A stretch of DNA of 64,000 bases, from NCBI RefSeq assembly GCF_032335695.1, contig NZ_JACTOJ010000023.1:10694-74693 (forward strand), given 5' to 3'. Under the pieces are notes generated by a model. It saw only the letters and a program-made list of their open reading frames with translations, did not search any database and was not told where the DNA came from. This document shows positions 17,303 to 24,370 of this stretch, piece by piece. How positions within the stretch are numbered: the first letter of the stretch is position 1; each line of letters opens with the position of its first letter. Origin of the DNA: JACTOJ01 sp032335695. Its GTDB lineage: Bacteria; Bacillota; Clostridia; Clostridiales; Clostridiaceae. A program made the position numbers and the translations under genes.

Positions 17303-17656
17303 CTAATCTCTTAAGTCTATTCCTAGCACATCCTTGGATTTTTTATCGATGTAGACTTTTATATCTCCCAACATACTATTTGGCACCTTAAAAGTAACTT
17401 TGTAGGTGTCCATGCTTTTTATGTTTGTTGAAGCCCCATTTTTAAGATTCGCAACTGCATGATCTTGGTCAGACTTATAATTCTCCAATTTTGCATTTTC
17501 CCAATCCTTGATGGTTTTCTTATCGCTGTCAGCTAGAGCTTCATAGGCATTTTTAATAATTGCCTTATCCTCATTAGATGAGCTATTGCACCCCATCATA
17601 GAAAATGACAGCAAAATTATTAAAAGAAGTAAGAGGAAATTAAATATCTTTTTCAT
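17303..17656 (-). CDS. Small secreted lipoprotein
   Basis: A 117-residue protein starting at ATG 17656 (GGAGG 9 bp upstream; an ATG three codons earlier abuts that site). A lysine-led hydrophobic signal (KKIFNFLLLLLIILLSFSM) ends in a lipobox MMGC, so the Cys should be lipidated and the protein anchored outside the membrane. The mature part (about 95 residues) has a helical stretch (EDKAIIKNAYEALADSDKKT) and a beta-rich end (YKVTFKVPNSMLGDIKVYID). I do not recognise the family. It lies 26 bp upstream of the methyltransferase gene. Confidence 0.7.
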   Translation of the reverse strand: MKKIFNFLLLLLIILLSFSMMGCNSSSNEDKAIIKNAYEALADSDKKTIKDWENAKLENYKSDQDHAVANLKNGASTNIKSMDTYKVTFKVPNSMLGDIKVYIDKKSKDVLGIDLRD

Positions 17657-17820
17657 TAAATTCATCCTCCAAAAAATTATTCAAACACCATGCTTGCTCC
17701 TCATTATCAGCTGATTTTTGTCATGATAATCCTCTAATGCTATCTTATTACTATTATACTATATGACTGCAGCTTTACGGTATATTTTAATTATTTCAAA
17801 TTCTATGGGATAAAAAATTT

Positions 17821-19077
17821 TTACGTCACATATACATCCTTACTTCTAAGCATTGGATAGGAAATAAATAAAGTAGAAATCATTGTAAATACTATGCCGA
17901 TAAGCATATTGCCAAAGGCAGGAAGATAAGCGTAGGAATATCCAAATAAGAGCTTGCCTATTAAGGAAGTTGTATAGGCAGACATAGTGATTAAAGCATC
18001 TACTCTTCCCATCTTTTCCATAGGGCATATTTTAGGTATTGTTGCAGAAACGAGTATATTTACTGAAACCGCCGTTCCCATATATAAAAAATAAATCAAA
18101 GTAAGCAAGATTATAGAACTCAGCTTATTATTAATCATTCCTTTTATGGCAGGAAGCGTAATTATTGCAAATAATCCAAAATATAAAATTATTAAGGAGC
18201 TTAACAATATTATGAGATGCTGAGCCTTCTTGTTTTTTGCAATTGTTTTTATAAAAAAGGGTGATAATAGCATAGCTGCTGATGCAAAACTATTTACAAT
18301 TCCAAGCTGCAAGGTAGATCCCTTAAAAAGCTCTATGGTTATAATAGGCACACCTATTGTGATGGCGCACACCGAAAAATTCAATGCCAAAATCATGAAA
18401 ATCAAAGCCTTAATGAAGGAATTTTCTTTAACGAACCTGACTCCCCCTAACAAACTCTCAAAAAACTTGGCTGGAGTTATCCTCCCAGTATCCTTAATTT
18501 TAGGTATATCAGCAATAGCTTCACATATAGCCGATATAAAAAAGCTTATGGAATTTATAATGGTTAAAGGAAGAATTCCAAAAAATCCAAAAAGAGTGGC
18601 TGAAATGGTGGGAGTTATGATATTATTTATAGAATTTAGGGTAGAATTTATACTGGCAGCTTTAATGTATTGCTCCTCCTCCACAATGGATGGTATCACA
18701 GAATTTGCAGCAGGATCCTCAAAGGCTGAAGTGATGGACAATACAAAAACCAGAAAATAGATAGCTGCTATAGGTACTCTTCCGTGGATAATGAAAAATA
18801 TACTAAAAAAACAGGTTATACCACCGCTTATCAGATCGCAGATAACCATGATTGCTTTACGATCCTTAATATCAGCAAATACTCCTGCAAAGGGAAGCAA
18901 TAAGGCTTGAGGTATAGCTGCCAGCATTAATACCTGCGAAAACTTAACAGCAGAATGAGTAATGGTAAGCACATAAAGAGACAAGGCAAACCTCTGCATA
19001 TTATCTCCTAATAGAGAAACGGTATTGCCAAACATAACTAAAACAAAAGATTTATTTCTTACCAGAGATTTCTTCAA
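17821..19077 (-). CDS. MFS exporter of the RiPP cluster
   Basis: A 418-residue, 12-helix MFS protein of the EntS/MFS_3 type (GNTVSLLGDNMQRFALSLYV; motif A-like FADIKDRKAI). The start chosen is TTG 19077, seven bases behind AAAGGAGGG; it overlaps the radical SAM gene by 26 bases, so translation is probably coupled. As the last gene of the minus-strand radical SAM operon, it is the best candidate exporter for the mature peptides. No peptidase domain or ABC exporter is seen, so leader cleavage would need another protease. Alternatively it could confer self-protection by efflux. Confidence 0.8.
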   Translation of the reverse strand: MKKSLVRNKSFVLVMFGNTVSLLGDNMQRFALSLYVLTITHSAVKFSQVLMLAAIPQALLLPFAGVFADIKDRKAIMVICDLISGGITCFFSIFFIIHGRVPIAAIYFLVFVLSITSAFEDPAANSVIPSIVEEEQYIKAASINSTLNSINNIITPTISATLFGFFGILPLTIINSISFFISAICEAIADIPKIKDTGRITPAKFFESLLGGVRFVKENSFIKALIFMILALNFSVCAITIGVPIITIELFKGSTLQLGIVNSFASAAMLLSPFFIKTIAKNKKAQHLIILLSSLIILYFGLFAIITLPAIKGMINNKLSSIILLTLIYFLYMGTAVSVNILVSATIPKICPMEKMGRVDALITMSAYTTSLIGKLLFGYSYAYLPAFGNMLIGIVFTMISTLFISYPMLRSKDVYVT

Positions 19078-20011
19078 AATAAACCCTCCTTTGTTCATCA
19101 GAATAATATCTAAGCTGTATTTCTTCATAAATATTGTATATAGTTCTATTTTCTTTCATCATATACTCTAAAATATGGTTAATTTTCTCCTCTATTTCTT
19201 CAATATGTAAGCTATCCAAGGAATAAAGATTAGAATAATTCTTATCTTTCAATGTGGCTGCAAAGGGGAAAAATGAAATTTCAAGCTTCTTGTTTATCCA
19301 CACTGCTTTTGTCAAAGTATTACTGAGTCCTCTGCCATATGCTTTAATTTCTCTTGAATTAAGCAGATTTGTCTCAATAACAATTTCGTAGTTATTTTTT
19401 ATGGTAAGCTCCTTGGCTTCATTTTTAATATATTCCATATCTGAATCGCTTAGCATTTCATCAGCATATAAAGAAGCTCTTCCAAAAAATGAAACCGCAT
19501 TAAATCTTACAATATGAGCTCCATAGTCCCTAGCTATACAAGCTATCTCCTCCATGGAATTTAAATTACGTTTCGATAGAGTTGAACTGATTGAATAATG
19601 TATGTCATTATTTTTGAATATTTTCAGAGTATCCATTACTTTATTAAAACCGCCCCTGTCCAAGTTATTGTTTGCTTCTCCTCCATCCAGGCTTATGGCA
19701 AAATTACTCACCAATTCTTTAAGCTGTTTTATATTGTTTTCATTTATAAGCAGTCCATTTGTAAATAATGATGAGGATATGCCTTTTTCCTTTGCAAAGG
19801 TCAGAGCTTTAATTAAATCAGGGTACAAGAGAGGTTCTCCCCCTGTCCATTGAATGAAATATATTTCTCGAGAAGCCAGATATTCCACAGCCTCATGCAA
19901 TTTTTCCAAAGGGATAAATTCACGATGCTTATTATCTGCATCCATATAGCAATAGCGGCAATTTAAATTACAGGAATCGGTGATTTGAAACGCAGCAGCT
20001 CTAATCTTCAT
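19052..20011 (-). CDS. Radical SAM enzyme B of the RiPP cluster
   Basis: A 319-residue protein with the [4Fe-4S] motif CNLNCRYC at residues 14-21, the GGE motif (WTGGEPLLYPDL, about 55) and later barrel strands (FAISLDGGEANNN). It starts almost at the Cys motif, with no N-terminal peptide-recognition domain. The C-terminal about 100 residues carry no SPASM cysteines, so it appears to have only the SAM cluster. It overlaps the upstream partner gene by 11 bases. Expected to modify the precursor peptides together with enzyme A; the reaction type (thioether, C-C or other crosslink) cannot be deduced. Confidence 0.85.
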   Translation of the reverse strand: MKIRAAAFQITDSCNLNCRYCYMDADNKHREFIPLEKLHEAVEYLASREIYFIQWTGGEPLLYPDLIKALTFAKEKGISSSLFTNGLLINENNIKQLKELVSNFAISLDGGEANNNLDRGGFNKVMDTLKIFKNNDIHYSISSTLSKRNLNSMEEIACIARDYGAHIVRFNAVSFFGRASLYADEMLSDSDMEYIKNEAKELTIKNNYEIVIETNLLNSREIKAYGRGLSNTLTKAVWINKKLEISFFPFAATLKDKNYSNLYSLDSLHIEEIEEKINHILEYMMKENRTIYNIYEEIQLRYYSDEQRRVYFEEISGKK

Positions 20012-20831
20012 ATCTTCCTTTACCTGCCTCTTTAATTAAAATTTCCTTAAGTGGAAAGAACTTAAAAGGATAATCAATTATGTATTCCGTATATATCTGT
20101 TTACACAAAGCCACAAAAGGTGCTTCGTTGAGCTTCAAAAGCTCCTCAAGTCCATTATTATTTATATTTCCTATAGCACTATCTATATTGTAAATATAGA
20201 TGTCTCCCTTTGAATCTATTGAGATATCTCTTGGATAGTTAGATTTTTTTTGATGGCAGGTATTGTGCGCACAGGCATAAGCATTACAAGGATGCGCTGT
20301 TAATATAAGCTTGTCTATGTGAGTGTTTTCCAGATAAACTGTATTGGATTCATCAATTAAATTAGTTATTTCATCATATTTAGGGAAATCTATCTGAGAA
20401 CTAAAAAAGGGATTGAATACCACGTATTGCTCCTGATGCTCATAGCTATCGAAAAAATCAAGCATACTTTTGAGCTTTTTCATTTCAATGGAATTTACGT
20501 CTAAATTCATATGTAAGTAGCTAACCTGTGAGAATTCTGATAAATAGGAAAAATCTCTGCTGTCAATGGTAGCTTCGTAAATCAAGCTATAATCAGTTAA
20601 AGCCTTAATCTTATCATACAAGGAAGCCTCAGTAAACTTCAAATAAATTGACTCTGCTGCTTCAGCATCAAGCCCATTAATATTTTCTATCATATCTTGA
20701 TCTATGCTTTTTAAGACTAACTTTATAGTAGATATACTTAATTCCTGAGCTTCCTTAAAAAGCTTATTCATAGCCTTATCATTCAACTTAGAAGATATTG
20801 TTAAAATAGGATATTCATTTTGTTTGTACAC
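20001..20831 (-). CDS. Unassigned RiPP-cluster protein with SPASM-like cysteines
   Basis: A 276-residue protein with a GTG start behind GGAGG, three bases after the enzyme A stop. It has no CxxxCxxC, but its predicted alternating strands and helices up to residue 180 (LSISTIKLVLKSID, YSLIYEATIDSR, SYLHMNLDV) look like a barrel lacking the radical SAM site. It then has C182-X4-C187-X4-C192 (HPCNAYACAHNTC) followed by RDISIDSKGDIYIYN and IGNI, which mimics a SPASM segment. My inference is a degenerate radical SAM/SPASM scaffold that presents substrate or binds one cluster. I do not recognise a named family. Confidence 0.65.
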   Translation of the reverse strand: MYKQNEYPILTISSKLNDKAMNKLFKEAQELSISTIKLVLKSIDQDMIENINGLDAEAAESIYLKFTEASLYDKIKALTDYSLIYEATIDSRDFSYLSEFSQVSYLHMNLDVNSIEMKKLKSMLDFFDSYEHQEQYVVFNPFFSSQIDFPKYDEITNLIDESNTVYLENTHIDKLILTAHPCNAYACAHNTCHQKKSNYPRDISIDSKGDIYIYNIDSAIGNINNNGLEELLKLNEAPFVALCKQIYTEYIIDYPFKFFPLKEILIKEAGKGRYED

Positions 20832-20834
20832 TAT

Positions 20835-22115
20835 TTATTTACCTCCTGCTGTTTCTGCTAAAGATAGTTTGTCCACATCTATGTCATAGATCTTGCACAT
20901 TATTAAATCTGGATCAAACACATTTTTATTTACTTCATAGGCCTTTGAACGGCAGCTGCCTTTGCATTGGGATGCTTTAGGACATGTATCTATATGCTTG
21001 CAATTAAGATTGCTGAAGCTAACACGCTTTTGAGATGCCCAAATATCATAAAGAGAAGTGTTTAAAATATTACCAAAGTAAAACTCCTGACTTTGAGCCA
21101 AGGTAAGAGTTGGACACAAGGAACACTCTCCAGCGCAATTAACAAATATAAAATCCTTTCCTGCATTGCAATTATACCCGTAGACTAAATCCTTCTGAAT
21201 GCCGAAACCGCTGCTTATATGGCAGAGCTCCTCTGTGCTGCAAATATAATTTGCATATACATAAGCCTCTATATCATGCTGAGTAAGCTTATAATCTTTC
21301 CCCCTGCCTATGGGTTTTATAACATCTGCATGATAGTTCAGTTTTAAATCAAATTTGATGAAATTTATTAATTTATTGATTTCTTCATCTGTCTTATTAT
21401 TTACTACTATGTTTACGGCTATGTTATCAGTTTTACTTTTTACCTTTTTAATATTAGCTATAGTTTCTTCAAATGCATTTCTCTTGCCTCGAAATTGATC
21501 ATGTTTATCAGCATCAGCATAATCAAGACTGGTATTAACATGGACAGCACATTCAACTATTGTTTTCAAATTTTCCTCAGACAGCACAGTAAGATTAGAA
21601 TACACAGTAATCAAAAAACCTTTCTTCCACAAATACCTTATAATATCGTTGATATCTTCTCTAAGAAAGGGTTCCCCTCCCGTGATTTGAAAAGTATAGG
21701 CTCCCAGCTCTGCAGCTTCATCAATCAAGCTGCAAATCTTCTCATAGCTTAAGCTGTCTTCTTCTTTTCCCGAAGCATTGGCATAACAATGCTGGCAGTA
21801 TAGATTGCATTTCTTGCTTATCTCTAAAAATACTCTTTTCAATGGAAATTCCTTATTCATAATCCTTATATTTGAGCACTTGCAAGGTGTGGGATACGAT
21901 ATAATAAATTTTTTACCCTTCAAATCCTCAATCAAAGAAGCTTCATATAATTCATCGATGGAACTGTCTTCCATACATTCATCATGGAGCATGGATAATA
22001 ATATAAACATATCTTCATTAAAAAAGTACTTGTCTTTAGTCTTCCTATTAAAAGCAAAATACGTATCTTCAACGGTATTTGCCACTAAAATGAAATCATA
22101 ATTAAAATAATACAA
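20835..22115 (-). CDS. Radical SAM/SPASM peptide maturase A
   Basis: A 426-residue protein, TTG start behind GGGGAGGG. Residues 1-75 look like a PqqD-type RiPP recognition element (ANTVEDTYFAFNRKTKDKYF, then a small wHTH-like region). Residues 100-270 form the radical SAM barrel with C103, C107, C110 (CNLYCQHC) and ITGGEPF. The C-terminal SPASM-like region has Cys at 316, 327, 331, 334, 372, 378, 384, 388 and 407, enough for two auxiliary [4Fe-4S] clusters. This layout is typical of sactipeptide/ranthipeptide and related maturases. The two precursor genes lie directly upstream. Confidence 0.9.
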   Translation of the reverse strand: MYYFNYDFILVANTVEDTYFAFNRKTKDKYFFNEDMFILLSMLHDECMEDSSIDELYEASLIEDLKGKKFIISYPTPCKCSNIRIMNKEFPLKRVFLEISKKCNLYCQHCYANASGKEEDSLSYEKICSLIDEAAELGAYTFQITGGEPFLREDINDIIRYLWKKGFLITVYSNLTVLSEENLKTIVECAVHVNTSLDYADADKHDQFRGKRNAFEETIANIKKVKSKTDNIAVNIVVNNKTDEEINKLINFIKFDLKLNYHADVIKPIGRGKDYKLTQHDIEAYVYANYICSTEELCHISSGFGIQKDLVYGYNCNAGKDFIFVNCAGECSLCPTLTLAQSQEFYFGNILNTSLYDIWASQKRVSFSNLNCKHIDTCPKASQCKGSCRSKAYEVNKNVFDPDLIMCKIYDIDVDKLSLAETAGGK

Positions 22116-22144
22116 TATATCCCTCCCCTTAAAATTCAGTAATT

Positions 22145-22195
22145 GGCCTCTGTTTTAAGTCAGAGTTGTTTTTTACACTGACTTAAAGCAGAGCC
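22145..22195 (-). promoter_or_regulatory. Long stem-loop between precursor 1 and maturase A
   Basis: Arms 22145-22163 and 22178-22195 pair over about 18 bp with one or two mismatches (CTGACTTAAA in one arm, TTTAAGTCAG in the other). No T-run follows on the minus strand. It is therefore better read as a partial terminator or RNA-stability element that keeps precursor mRNA in excess over enzyme mRNA, as is common in bacteriocin operons. Confidence 0.6.
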
Positions 22196-22222
22196 AAAAC
22201 ACTTTTATTTTAGGAATTTTGC

Positions 22223-22339
22223 TTATAGTTCAACTGGTAAGCAAGCACCTGTTGCGCATACTACTTTAGTCTTTTTGTCTTTGCTGGTATTATTTACGAA
22301 GGCTGGATTTAATTTAACTTTGTTCTTTTTGTTTTCCAC
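22223..22339 (-). CDS. RiPP precursor peptide 1 (38 residues)
   Basis: GTG start at 22339 behind AAAGGAG; stop TAA. A Lys/Asn-rich leader holds the block KLNPAFVNNTSKDKKTK, and the C-terminal core is VVCATGACLPVEL with two cysteines in C-X4-C spacing. It is 65-70% identical to precursor 2, with the leader and Cys region conserved and the last four residues divergent, the pattern expected for a leader and core. It lies directly upstream of maturase A. The class is uncertain: two Cys with a radical SAM/SPASM enzyme fits thioether-type RiPPs, but no known family name matches. Confidence 0.85.
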   Translation of the reverse strand: MENKKNKVKLNPAFVNNTSKDKKTKVVCATGACLPVEL

Positions 22340-22365
22340 TTTACACCACTCCTTTCAACATAGTA

Positions 22366-22371
22366 ATTATA
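22366..22371 (-). promoter_or_regulatory. -10 box of the precursor 1 promoter
   Basis: TATAAT on the minus strand. The -35 region 17 bp upstream is poor (TAAGTA). Farther upstream the block CTGTTAAAAATTTGC (around 22411-22430) is shared with the precursor 2 promoter region, suggesting a common activator site. Confidence 0.5.
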
Positions 22372-22531
22372 AATTGCTTTACATAATTTACTTATAAATT
22401 ATGCTGGCAAATTTTTAACAGCTTTTATATGTAATGATTAAAAATAAAGGAATAGTACCAAATGCTTAATAGTAATTTCATTATGATTTAATAGCTTTGA
22501 AATGCAGGTTATGGACATATCACTAGTAAAA

Positions 22532-22571
22532 GTGTTTTGTTCATGTACTGAATTCCATGAACAAAAGCACC
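22532..22571 (-). terminator. Stem-loop after precursor 2
   Basis: Arms GTGCTTTTGTTCATG and CATGAACAAAACAC pair with one bulge, followed on the minus strand by TTTTACTAG. Probably a weak terminator that limits read-through from precursor 2 into precursor 1. Confidence 0.6.
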
Positions 22572-22590
22572 TTTAGTTCAGGAATTTAGA

Positions 22591-22707
22591 TTAGTCATTA
22601 TTTACTAGACAGGAACCAGTAGCACATACTATTTTTGTCTTTTTATCCTTGCTAGTGTTATTTACGAAGGCTGGATTTAATTTAATCTTTTTAGATTTAT
22701 TTTCCAT
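22591..22707 (-). CDS. RiPP precursor peptide 2 (38 residues)
   Basis: ATG 22707 behind GAAAGGAATGG; stop TAA. It shares the leader block KLNPAFVNNTSKDKKTK with precursor 1. The core is IVCATGSCLVNND, again C-X4-C. Same length as precursor 1 but different ends (VNND versus PVEL). It is the promoter-proximal gene of the cluster. Two near-identical precursors may give a two-component product or two variants processed by the same enzymes. Confidence 0.85.
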   Translation of the reverse strand: MENKSKKIKLNPAFVNNTSKDKKTKIVCATGSCLVNND

Positions 22708-22732
22708 TTATACCATTCCTTTCATATGGTAT

Positions 22733-22761
22733 ATTATAAGTTATTTTACATAATATATCAA
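22733..22761 (-). promoter_or_regulatory. Promoter of the RiPP cluster (precursor 2)
   Basis: On the minus strand TTGATA (22761-22756), a 17-bp spacer and TATAAT (22738-22733), a consensus sigma-A promoter. It is preceded by the CTGTTAAAAAATTTGC block also found before precursor 1. Confidence 0.75.
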
Positions 22762-22889
22762 TATTCATTGTGAATGTAAGCAAATTTTTTAACAGTTTTA
22801 TATATTTTTTAGCTTTTTTTGCAGTTTCCATATGTAAAAATCAAAAAATATATGAATTTTATGATAAACTGATTAAGGGTGATTTTGTT

Positions 22890-23294
22890 ATGAAAAAGTT
22901 ATTAAAAGTTGTAGGAGCAATTATTGAAAATGAGAATAAAGAAATATTGTGTGCTCTTCGCTCTCCAAAGATGAATATGCCAAACCTGTGGGAGTTCCCC
23001 GGCGGAAAGATTGAAAAAGGCGAGGATTTGAAAGCAGCTATAGAAAGAGAAATAAGAGAAGAACTTGATTGTAGAGTTGAATTTATAGAAGAGTTTAATG
23101 ATAATACTCATGAATATGAAGCCTTTGTAGTAAATTTAATAACCGTGAAATGTAAATTGTCAGAAGGTTTTCCTACTGCTAAGGAGCATTCAAAGCTAAT
23201 ATGGCTCAAGAGAGAAAATTTAGCATCCCTAAAATGGGCCCCTGCAGATATTCCAGCTATGGAGCAGCTAGCTAAAGAGAATACTATGTTTTAA
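22890..23294 (+). CDS. mutT: MutT/Nudix 8-oxo-dGTP diphosphatase
   Basis: A 134-residue Nudix hydrolase. ATG 22890 behind AAGGGTGA is chosen because upstream codons have no site and lie in the divergent promoter region. The full Nudix box is present (GGKIEKGEDLKAAIE then REIREELD, residues 38-60, fitting GX5EX7REUXEEXGU with Asp in place of the last Gly neighbour). LWEFPGGK is typical of MutT proper, which removes 8-oxo-dGTP from the nucleotide pool. It is divergent from the RiPP operon and appears unrelated to it. Confidence 0.88.
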   Translation: MKKLLKVVGAIIENENKEILCALRSPKMNMPNLWEFPGGKIEKGEDLKAAIEREIREELDCRVEFIEEFNDNTHEYEAFVVNLITVKCKLSEGFPTAKEHSKLIWLKRENLASLKWAPADIPAMEQLAKENTMF

Positions 23295-23361
23295 GGGAAG
23301 CCTTTAGCTTCCTTAAATACAGGCGGATATGACTGTGTTTACTAAGTAATTGTCTTATATA

Positions 23362-23390
23362 TTGAAATTCTTAACCGTATGTGTTATAAT
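23362..23390 (+). promoter_or_regulatory. Promoter of the thiW-thiM operon
   Basis: TTGAAA (23362-23367), 17-bp spacer, TATAAT (23385-23390), immediately upstream of the TPP aptamer, so transcription would begin at its 5' edge. Confidence 0.75.
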
Positions 23391-23395
23391 TCTTT

Positions 23396-23485
23396 TCGAA
23401 AAGGGGAGCTTGTATGCAGGCTGAGAGGAAGTTTAAACTTCGACCCACAACTTGATTCGGATAATGCCGACGTAAGGAAATATTT
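23396..23485 (+). ncRNA. TPP riboswitch (THI element)
   Basis: Canonical features in order: GGGGAGC (23403-23409), CTGAGA (23421-23426, pyrimidine-sensing T-loop), GACCC (23442-23446), the J2/4-P4 segment GGATAATGCC (23459-23468) and GACGTAAGGA (23469-23478, pyrophosphate arm). Binding thiamin pyrophosphate should favour the terminator at 23522. It precedes thiazole-salvage genes, the expected context. Confidence 0.93.
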
Positions 23486-23521
23486 GATTTGTGCTTTTGT
23501 TTATATATTTTATGAGTATAG

Positions 23522-23557
23522 ATGGAATATGCCTTATTTAGGTATATTCCATTTTTT
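23522..23557 (+). terminator. Riboswitch-controlled intrinsic terminator
   Basis: ATGGAATATGCC pairs with GGTATATTCCAT around a short loop, followed by TTTTTT. It lies about 40 bases after the TPP aptamer and is the likely OFF switch. Confidence 0.85.
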
Positions 23558-23625
23558 ATGCTTCAAAGATTTTTTCTTTGGTAAGTGATAGAGGAGCGTC
23601 TTGAACTTATATAGCAAAAATATAA

Positions 23626-23721
23626 CTAAATAGCGAGGGAACTTGTGTTTCAAGGTGAGAGGAAGCTTTTGAGCTTCGACCGAATTATATGGCCTATGTC
23701 ATATAGAAAATTGCTATTTAG
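23626..23721 (+). ncRNA. Second, altered TPP-like aptamer
   Basis: A closing helix CTAAATAGC / GCTATTTAG (23626-23634, 23713-23721) encloses a first arm strongly resembling the TPP pyrimidine arm: ACTTG..CAAG, GTGAGAGGAAGC (UGAGA at 23656-23660) and GCTTCGACC. The second arm does not have GGATAATGCC or the GCGTAGGGA-type element. Instead a simple hairpin, TATATG / CATATA with loop GCCTATGT (23686-23705), takes its place. It may be a decayed duplicate or an aptamer with a changed ligand. Confidence refers to it being a structured TPP-related RNA. Confidence 0.6.
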
Positions 23722-23748
23722 GTGCACTGCAGCTATACCTTCATGATA

Positions 23749-23785
23749 TGTTTATTTTCTGTATGACGTGGCAGGAAAATAAACA
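23749..23785 (+). promoter_or_regulatory. Stem-loop before thiW, possible second expression platform
   Basis: TGTTTATTTTCTG pairs with CAGGAAAATAAACA (one bulged G). It ends six bases before the TGGAGG site of thiW and has no T-run, so a translational or RNA-stability role is more likely than termination. A small AGGT/ACCT hairpin (23720-23740) lies between it and the second aptamer. Confidence 0.5.
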
Positions 23786-23806
23786 TTATTATGGAGGTTT
23801 TTTATT

Positions 23807-24370
23807 ATGGAAAGAAACTCAAAATTATTAAACAAAATCATGCTGGCAATGCTGGTTGCTATGGGCGTTGTAATTTCACCAATATTGCGTGTGGAAGGAA
23901 TGTGCCCTATGTCTAGCGTTATTAACATTGTATGCGCTGTAATTCTTGGACCTTGGTACGCACTTTTATGTGCTGTAATGATAGGAATTATAAGAATGTC
24001 ACTAATGGGAATCCCACCTTTAGCTTTAACTGGTGCAGTATTTGGCGCTGCCTTATCTGGAATTTTATATAGAAAATCTAATGGAAAGATAATTTTTGCA
24101 GTTTTAGGTGAAGTTATAGGAACTGGAATTGTTGGAGCTTTAGCCTCCTATCCTGTGATGAGATTTATCTGGGGCAGATCCGGTCTTACCTGGTTATTTT
24201 ACATGCCCTTATTTTTTACAGCAACCATTATCGGAGGAACAATTGCTTTCCTATTCCTAAGAGCATTAAGTAAAATAGGAATACTTTCAAAAACTCAAAA
24301 AATACTGGGGGCAAAGGTATGTGATAGAGCAAGAAATGATGATAAAGAGCTTACTGCAAATCAAGCATAG
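23807..24370 (+). CDS. thiW: ThiW, ECF transporter S component for thiazole
   Basis: A 187-residue membrane protein with about five to six helices, typical of ECF substrate-binding subunits. The conserved start LAMLVAMGVVISPILRVEGM and CPMSSVINIVCAVILGPWYA identify ThiW, proposed to take up hydroxyethylthiazole. It would work with the shared EcfAA'T module encoded elsewhere. ATG 23807 follows TGGAGG. It overlaps thiM by 50 bases. TPP riboswitch control is evident upstream. Confidence 0.92.
   Translation: MERNSKLLNKIMLAMLVAMGVVISPILRVEGMCPMSSVINIVCAVILGPWYALLCAVMIGIIRMSLMGIPPLALTGAVFGAALSGILYRKSNGKIIFAVLGEVIGTGIVGALASYPVMRFIWGRSGLTWLFYMPLFFTATIIGGTIAFLFLRALSKIGILSKTQKILGAKVCDRARNDDKELTANQA

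Noticed and set aside
18230..18760. A 176-codon plus-strand frame opposite the MFS exporter
   Set aside because: Antisense shadow of a well-supported membrane-protein gene; no ribosome binding site or family match.
23379..23588. A 69-codon plus-strand frame before thiW
   Set aside because: It lies wholly over the TPP aptamer and its terminator, so it is structured RNA rather than coding.
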